A stretch of 64,000 bases of DNA from Toxorhynchites rutilus septentrionalis (Eukaryota > Arthropoda > Insecta > Diptera > Culicidae): contig NC_073744.1 of assembly GCF_029784135.1 (NCBI RefSeq), forward strand, positions 64,988,593 to 65,052,592. Reading direction: 5' to 3'. Positions 58,778-64,000 of this stretch are shown in pieces. Both the position numbers and the translations under genes were made by a program. How positions within the stretch are numbered: the stretch's first letter is position 1; every line of letters starts with the position of its first letter. A model generated the notes under the pieces. That model ran no database searches, was not told the DNA's origin, and saw only the letters and a list, made by a program, of their open reading frames with translations.

Positions 58778-59480
58778 GAATCATACAAGTGCGAATCACA
58801 GATAACTGTTTTATTTCCGAAAAGGAAAACTTTGATAGGGATCACTGTATATTTATTACAAATAATATTTATACGGATGAAGCTGGATAAAGTCTGGGAA
58901 ACCTCTGGTGACAGCTACCCAAAATAATAGTTTTCATTGTCATGCACCAATTTAAAACACGATTGATTTTTTTAATGGCGTTTTCAAAATCATAGACCGT
59001 TTTTTCAAAAGATCGTAACTAAAAGTTCAGAAATATGACTCAAATATGATGTATGGCAAGTATGTTGAAAAATCAATTACTATTTGGGAAAAATATGATT
59101 TTGAATACAACGGTAAAATAATATTACTATAGGTTTAATCTGATATTCGAAATTTGTATGTCTCCAAAATATTTTTTTTCCTAAATAGTCCATTGATTTC
59201 TCAACGACTTTGTCGTACATCATATTTGACATATTTGAATCATATGTATAAATTTCGGTACGACTCATAGTTTTTGAGATATAAATTATCAAAGATTACA
59301 CTTTCTAAAATCGATACGTCCTTTTCAAAAGTTACACTTAAGTCAAAAAATTCTGAAATGCAAGTGCTGCATATTTCCTCCAACTCAAACGGAATACAAA
59401 TTTTCGTTCAAATCAAAAATACAAGTTTTTAAAATCTGCATTTTTAGTTCGATTTCATTTGAAATTACACACTTGCTAAA
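58778..59480. repeat. AT-rich stretch with dispersed repeat, copy 2 of the direct pair (59260-59480)
   Basis: From ~59260 (ACGACTCATAGTTTTTGAGA) to 59480 it matches 56035-56265. The upstream part (CAACGACTTTGTCGTACATC) resembles 42490-42520. No gene. Confidence 0.7.
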
Positions 59481-60145
59481 AAAATGTTTCGCTGTTTTTT
59501 GTTCGTTCCATCCAGTTGTGAGTTACAGGATTTTAAAAATAGAGGTCAACAAAGAGAAAATTTGGTACATTTTACACTTTTTATTTTATAAATACGAAAA
59601 TGCAAGCGAGGCTGCTGAAATTGTGATTGATGTTTATGGTGCCGATACTGCAACAGTAAATTACGTGCAATTTAATTTAATTTCAATTTTTTTTTTAATT
59701 TTTCTAATTTTTTTTCAATTTTTTTTTCAGTGCAATACACTAAATTATGTCTACTGTCAACAAATGGGTTAGCGATTGATCAGAAACGCATCAGGACAAC
59801 GCAAGGCCACACAATTCCGAGAGCTTGATAGGAATGTTTTAATGCATCCACCAAATAGTTTGGACCTGGCACCAAACGATTATCACCTTTTTCTCGCATT
59901 GGAAAATTTCCAGAGTGATAAGAAATTGTGATTAAGAGAAGATTTTAAAAATCTATTGCTATGATTTTTCTCTAATAATGACCAAGACCTCTGTGATATA
60001 GACATTATGAAGCTACCGTAAGAATGGCAACAAATTTTTCAACAAAACGTTGTATATTTGACCCAAATCGGGCAATCCGAAGTACATAAAAAATAGTTTT
60101 GAATTTCGCCCAAAAATAATGGATTACTTTTTCCCCAACCTAATA
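59481..60145 (+). pseudogene. Relic mariner transposase, internally rearranged (copy X)
   Basis: Readable pieces: NKEKIWYILHFLFYKYENASEAAEIVIDVYGADTAT, then a T-rich filler ending TTTTTTTTTCAG, then TLN..VYCQQMG, HQDNARPH in another frame and LAPNDYHLF. The 3' end ACTTTTTCCCCAACCTAATA at ~60145 resembles a mariner TIR of the 48.8-kb family. About 140 residues, including the first catalytic Asp, are replaced by the filler. Shares the same rearrangement with 61270-61700. Confidence 0.8.
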
Positions 60146-60294
60146 TTATTTTTGAGTGAATAAACTTGCAAACAATTGTTCAATTACCAGTTTATCTAGA
60201 TGTAAACAATGAATTATTTTTATTTTCAACCCTATAGTGGTGTAACCCTTCATGTTCAATAATTTCATAGCCAAAATGCATTGTTGTTTGTCAT
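60146..60294. other. Short unassigned spacer
   Basis: AT-rich, no feature seen. Confidence 0.4.
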
Positions 60295-60480
60295 TTTAGA
60301 ACATTCACCATTGTACGATGGTTCAGGGAACGAATTCAAGTGGAAATTTGCATCTAGAGTCCGACTGTTATTCTCTAGACAAAAACTTTTACATATTTTT
60401 ACATATAATGGAGCTGTTGTTATGTTGTCCAAAATTGGGTGACCAAAATTCTAGGTGAAATAAAAAATCTAACGTTCTTA
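60295..60480. repeat. Left arm of an inverted repeat matching 62415-62520 plus 63817-63880
   Basis: ATTGGGTGACCAAAATTCTA, GGTGAAATAAAAAATCTAAC and TTCAGGGAACGAATTCAAG are found inverted at ~62417-62470 and ~63838-63860. The right arm is split by DD37E copy 2. Confidence 0.75.
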
Positions 60481-60767
60481 TCGTAATCTGTAACGTAATC
60501 CATTATTTTCTCGGTAGCTGACTTCAGTGATAGCTCGCGTAATATCGATCGTACAATCTCAAGTTTATGCTCGTTGTAAAGGTGACATTGCACACTAAAA
60601 AAACAGGAATGGGGTTATATCTGTGGTATAACCGCAAGGTTGACGTAAGACTATCGTTGATTTAGTGATCATTTGTTTGAAGTTGAATCTGAATCCATTC
60701 TGAATGAATGAATAAATGAACATTTGGGGGAATTCGAAAACGAGAGCGTTACGTTGGAGGCACAAGG

Positions 60768-61058
60768 TTTTATGCATCCAATATTGGATACTAAAATATT
60801 CTACTGAAGGGGAAGAATAATCTTTAGAAGCTTTCCTGTTATTGCATTTGATTGAAAAATCACAAAGTGAAATGCATTTGGTCGCAGCATTATTTAGAAA
60901 GATGCGAAACATTTTCCGTTTTTCGTTTTATGCATCCAAATATTGGATACAAAAATATTCTACTGATGGGGAAGAATCATCTTCAGAAGCTTCCCTGTTT
61001 ATTGCACTTGATTGAATAATCACAAAACAAAATGTATTTGGTCGCATTATTATATGAA
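60768..61058 (+). repeat. Two-unit tandem duplication, 158-bp period
   Basis: Units starting at 60768 and 60926 share TTTTATGCATCCAA, ATATTCTACTGA, GGGGAAGAAT, TTGCA(T/C)TTGATTGAA and TTTGGTCGCA. About 130 bp align, with scattered differences. Non-coding. Confidence 0.85.
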
Positions 61059-61269
61059 TAGAAAACATAGAAATGAACTCTTTCACTTGAATGTAATTTA
61101 CAGTCCCATGGGACAACTGGCAGCAACGATGACATCTTTCCGGATTCTTTTCGATGCTCGATGCCCGCCAGTGGTTAATGCTAACTCGATAACCACCAAA
61201 CGAAAAGAGTTGCGCGCGAGTATGTGTGTTTGTGGTGGCTGCTCCGATACATCAAACGGAACCATTTTT

Positions 61270-61700
61270 CGAAACAAATGGAAATCGACAAACAGAAAAT
61301 TCGATACATTTTACACTTTTTCTTTGAAAATGGGGGAAATTAAAGCCAGATCGCTGAAATTGTGAATAGTGTTTATGGTGCCGATACTGTAACAGCTAAA
61401 ACGTGCAATTTATGTTTTATTTTATTTTTTTAATAATTTTGTTTTAGTTTTTTTCAGTGCAATACGCTAAATTCAAATCTCTACTGTCTAAAAATGGACC
61501 GTTTGAAGCTAGCGATTGTAACAGACAGTAACGTTCAAAATTAGCCAACAGAAGAGGTGTTGTGTTCCATCAGGCCACACATGTCTTTAGTAACTCGCCA
61601 GAAACTTCTAGAACTCGATTGGGATGTTTTCATGCATCCACCATATAGTCCGGACCTGGCACCAAGCGATTACTTTTTCGTGCATTGAAAACTTCCTCAG
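61270..61700 (+). pseudogene. Relic mariner transposase, internally rearranged (copy Y)
   Basis: Begins near GAAATCGACAAACAGAAAAT (a NKEKI-like start), continues to VYGADTVT, passes into a T-rich filler ending TTTTTTTCAG, then TLNSNLYC, a MDRLK-like block and LAPSDYF. The second Asp block is damaged (HQ joined to ATHV). The same breakpoints as 59481-60145 point to a shared rearranged ancestor. The 3' part is lost after ~61705. Confidence 0.78.
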
Positions 61701-61724
61701 TGATAATGAGTGACTTTTTTTTGT

Positions 61725-62414
61725 CCCATTTGTTTATTTTAGGCTCATTCGCATATTAGCTGGAACTGAGCCGAATTTTAATCGTGTACATGTCACATGT
61801 TTATCATATCTATAATTGTTGCACATCACACAGTTGCCATTTTTCGGCGTAAGAGTATTCCCTTCTATACCATTGCATATGGTACATTTACACAGTAGTC
61901 ATTTAGGCGTAATTGTATTCCTTCTGTTCTTCCATTATTAGTTAGACCACCGGACAGTGGAGACAGTTGATTGATCATTGTTGAGTTTTTATAGAACAGC
62001 AGCCCGATGTGTCTTGCAGAGCAGAGCAGTTGTATGGATGAATTGATCTTATTTCGACCGTGGATCGATCTCCATCGCTGATGATGTTCCGTGGACGTAG
62101 TTTTTCTGTAACAACACAAAGACGGGCAATGAGGGCCCGGAGTTTTGAACTGCAAACATGTTTTTTGGTGGCATTTTAAAGGGCATAATTGACTTTACAT
62201 GAGGTAAAAGTTAGAAAAATATGTTTTTTTTCAATTTGGGTAAAATATATTTCATGAGTTTTTGTAGAAAAAAACAACAATAACTTTGAGTAAGAGTGCA
62301 TCTATAGAAAAAAAGTGTTAAATTGATTATATTAAAAGATGAAAAAACTTTGTTCTACAAAGTTGATTGACAAAACTGGTGCGTATTGTCGAACTATGTT
62401 TGCCTCCACATAAG
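61725..62414. other. Unassigned stretch, probably decayed repeat
   Basis: No gene. The words TTTGTTTATTTTAGGCTCAT and GGACGTAGTTTTTCTGTAAC resemble parts of mosquito repeats I cannot name securely. 62170-62400 is AT-rich repeat-like text. Confidence 0.4.
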
Positions 62415-62521
62415 AGAGTTAGATTTTTGATTTCACCTAAAATTTTGGTCACCCTATTTTGGACGACATGGCTCCATCATATGCTACAACTTTGTTGAAG
62501 ACAGTTTATGTCCAGAGAATA

Positions 62522-63814
62522 AAGGGTGTGTCACATCAAATTGCATCACGGAAAAATCGCTGTAGAAATTCGCCCAGTAGACCGATCCTTTTGAAAATTT
62601 TAGACAATAAAATAAAAACTATTAAACAACTTTTGGCATTTTCTTTTTATTCATACTTCGAGCCCAAGCCCGTATGCTCGCACTTTCCTCTTTACCCCGT
62701 CCATAAGGTTCTGTACAACGTCAGGTTGTAGTTTTTTTTGAACAGAAATCCATTTTCTCTTGAAGTCCGCCTCCGATTTGACAACTTTTGGGTTCTTCCG
62801 GAGGGCCTGCTTCATAATATAGAGAAATATTGGGCGAAGCTCCGGCGCGTTGGGCGGGTTCATTTCCTTTGGAACGAAGGTGACCCCGTTGGCTTCGTAA
62901 CACTCCAACACGTCCTTTGAATAGTGGCACGAAGCGAGATCCAGCCAGAAGATGGTCGGGCCCTCGTGCTGCTTCAATAGTGGTAGTAAGCGCTTCTGTA
63001 GGCACTCCTTAAGGTAAACCTGCCCGTTTACCGTGCCGGTCATCACGAAGGGGGCGCTCCGCTTTCCGCAAGAGCAGATCGCTTGCCACACCATGTACTT
63101 TTTGGCAAACTTGGATAGTTTCTGCTTCCGAATCTCCTCCGGAACGCTGAATTTGTCCTCTGCGGAGAAGAACAACAGGCCCGGCAGCTGACGAAAGTCC
63201 GCTTTGACGTAGGTTTCGTCGTCCATTACCAGGCAATGCGGCTTCGTCAGCATTTCGGTGTACAGCTTCCGGGCTCGCGTCTTCCCCACCATGTTTTGCC
63301 TTTCGTCGCGGTTAGGAGCCTTCTGAACCTTGTATGTACGCAGGCCCTCCCGCTGCTTGGTCCGCTGGACGAATGAACTTGACAAATTCAGCTTATTGGC
63401 GACATCCCGGACCGAACTTCTCGGATCACGTCTAAACTGCTTAACTACGTGCTTGTGATCTTTTTCACTGACGGAGCATCCATTTTTGCCGTTCTTCACC
63501 TTCCGGTCGATGGTTAGGTTCTCGAAGTATCGTTTTAGTACTCTGCTGTCCGTGGATTGGACGATTCCCAGCATCTTACCGATGTCCCGATGTGACAACT
63601 CCGGATTCTCGAAATGAGTGCACAGGATTAATTCACGACGCTCTTTTTCGTTCGACGACATTTTTCCAAATTTACGAAAAATTGACAGTAAAGCATGGCC
63701 AACGTGATCTATACACTCTTATCTGATTTTAAAGCGAAAGCTGAAGATATAATTCCTAAAAATTAAATTTCTACAGCGTTTTTTCCGTGATGCAATTTGA
63801 TGTGACACACCCTT
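62522..63814 (-). mobile_element. DD37E Tc1/mariner (ITmD37E-type) transposon, copy 2 (1293 bp)
   Basis: TIRs AAGGGTGTGTCACATCAAAT and ATTTGATGTGACACACCCTT, TA at 62520-62521 and 63815-63816. Very similar to 8239-9519 over its whole length. The transposase frame is continuous, unlike copy 1, but the active-site region is altered. Confidence 0.96.
62651..63661 (-). CDS. DD37E transposase, open frame but catalytic Glu lost (336 aa)
   Basis: ATG at 63661 (MSSNEKE). Paired helix-turn-helix motifs at ~20-45 (HRDIGKMLGIVQST) and ~85-105 (SVRDVANKLNLSSSFVQR) would bind the TIRs. First Asp in VMDDETYVKAD (~150), second in IFWLDLASCHYS. The third block reads ELRPIFLYIMK, where copy 1 has ELRPIEKYWAIMK, so the DD37E glutamate and four neighbours are replaced and two residues are lost. 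The DNA cause is a 24-bp palindrome whose loop is inverted and one arm shortened by six bases (62819-62836). The C-terminus ends GLGLEV. The protein could bind ends but should not catalyse transposition. Confidence 0.93.
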   Translation of the reverse strand: MSSNEKERRELILCTHFENPELSHRDIGKMLGIVQSTDSRVLKRYFENLTIDRKVKNGKNGCSVSEKDHKHVVKQFRRDPRSSVRDVANKLNLSSSFVQRTKQREGLRTYKVQKAPNRDERQNMVGKTRARKLYTEMLTKPHCLVMDDETYVKADFRQLPGLLFFSAEDKFSVPEEIRKQKLSKFAKKYMVWQAICSCGKRSAPFVMTGTVNGQVYLKECLQKRLLPLLKQHEGPTIFWLDLASCHYSKDVLECYEANGVTFVPKEMNPPNAPELRPIFLYIMKQALRKNPKVVKSEADFKRKWISVQKKLQPDVVQNLMDGVKRKVRAYGLGLEV

Positions 63815-63816
63815 TA

Positions 63817-64000
63817 ATGGTCGATCTCAAGATGAAAATTCGTTCCCTGCACCATTGTGCATTCGGCCACCAATGGCAATACAGGCAAACCTTTTTTTGT
63901 GCGGGGGATAGGGACCGCTAAAAAATCGCATAAAAAATCGTGCAAAACTTCACCAGTAGCTTCAAAAAATCGTGTTCGGTACACATTTTGAAAAATACTT
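63817..64000. other. Window-edge sequence
   Basis: 63817-63880 continues the inverted-repeat arm. The rest shows repeated AAAAATCGTG/AAAATCGCAT words and no gene. Confidence 0.5.

Larger units (their letters stand above)
62415..63880. repeat. Right arm of the 60.3-kb inverted repeat, split by DD37E copy 2
   Basis: TTCACCTAAAATTTTGGTCA (62430s) and, beyond the transposon, AATTCGTTCCCTGCACCATT (63838) are the reverse complement of sequence at 60305-60470. The TA used by the transposon lies in this arm. Confidence 0.75.

Overview
The window is eukaryotic, and the evidence points to an insect, most likely a culicine mosquito (an Aedes-like genome). It is AT-rich and non-coding except inside transposable elements (TEs). 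It carries DD37E Tc1/mariner elements of the mosquito ITmD37E type, an I-superfamily LINE with RNase H, a BEL/Pao LTR retrotransposon, several mariner elements, a tRNA-derived SINE and many MITEs. I found no host protein-coding gene, rRNA gene or functional tRNA gene. The window is best read as intergenic or intronic sequence built from nested TE insertions. The species call is inference.

Layout. At 1-16 kb there is unassigned AT-rich DNA containing a 1.3-kb mariner (2340-3624), an inverted-repeat block (3.7-4.57 kb), a TA-flanked pogo/Tigger-type MITE (4658-5070), a DD37E transposon (8239-9519) and a palindromic MITE (13271-13652). At 16-23.3 kb a hAT-like element with an 8-bp target duplication received, at its right edge, a full-length I-type LINE (17293-23331) with two intact ORFs. 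At 24.35-33.9 kb a foldback-type element, with arms of ~142-bp tandem units in opposite orientations, contains an 808-bp solo LTR (24560-25367) and a complete BEL/Pao retrotransposon on the minus strand (26956-33706). The BEL/Pao element has two 380-bp LTRs that differ at one base.

At 37-42.4 kb there is a nested stack. A long-TIR element (37586-42430) contains a pogo-type element (37868-40458), which holds a mariner (37937-39223) and an inverted tandem array (39.24-40.35 kb). The same outer element also contains a second copy of its own family (40606-42063). At 46.9-54.3 kb lie an LTR scrap, a Jockey-type reverse transcriptase fragment, a truncated mariner of a second family, two more foldback arms and a small hAT MITE with perfect 12-bp TIRs. 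At 57.5-64 kb lie a PIF/Harbinger-type MITE hosting a SINE, two relic mariners sharing one internal rearrangement, and a second DD37E copy whose frame is open but whose catalytic glutamate was destroyed by a hairpin-associated inversion.

How the parts work together. None forms a host pathway. Autonomous-type elements (I-type LINE, BEL/Pao, DD37E, mariner) encode their own mobilisation enzymes. The MITEs, SINE and foldback arms are non-autonomous and would depend on enzymes encoded elsewhere. The I-type LINE is the only element here with every expected ORF open. Target-site duplications and related empty sites within the window give the relative order of several insertions.
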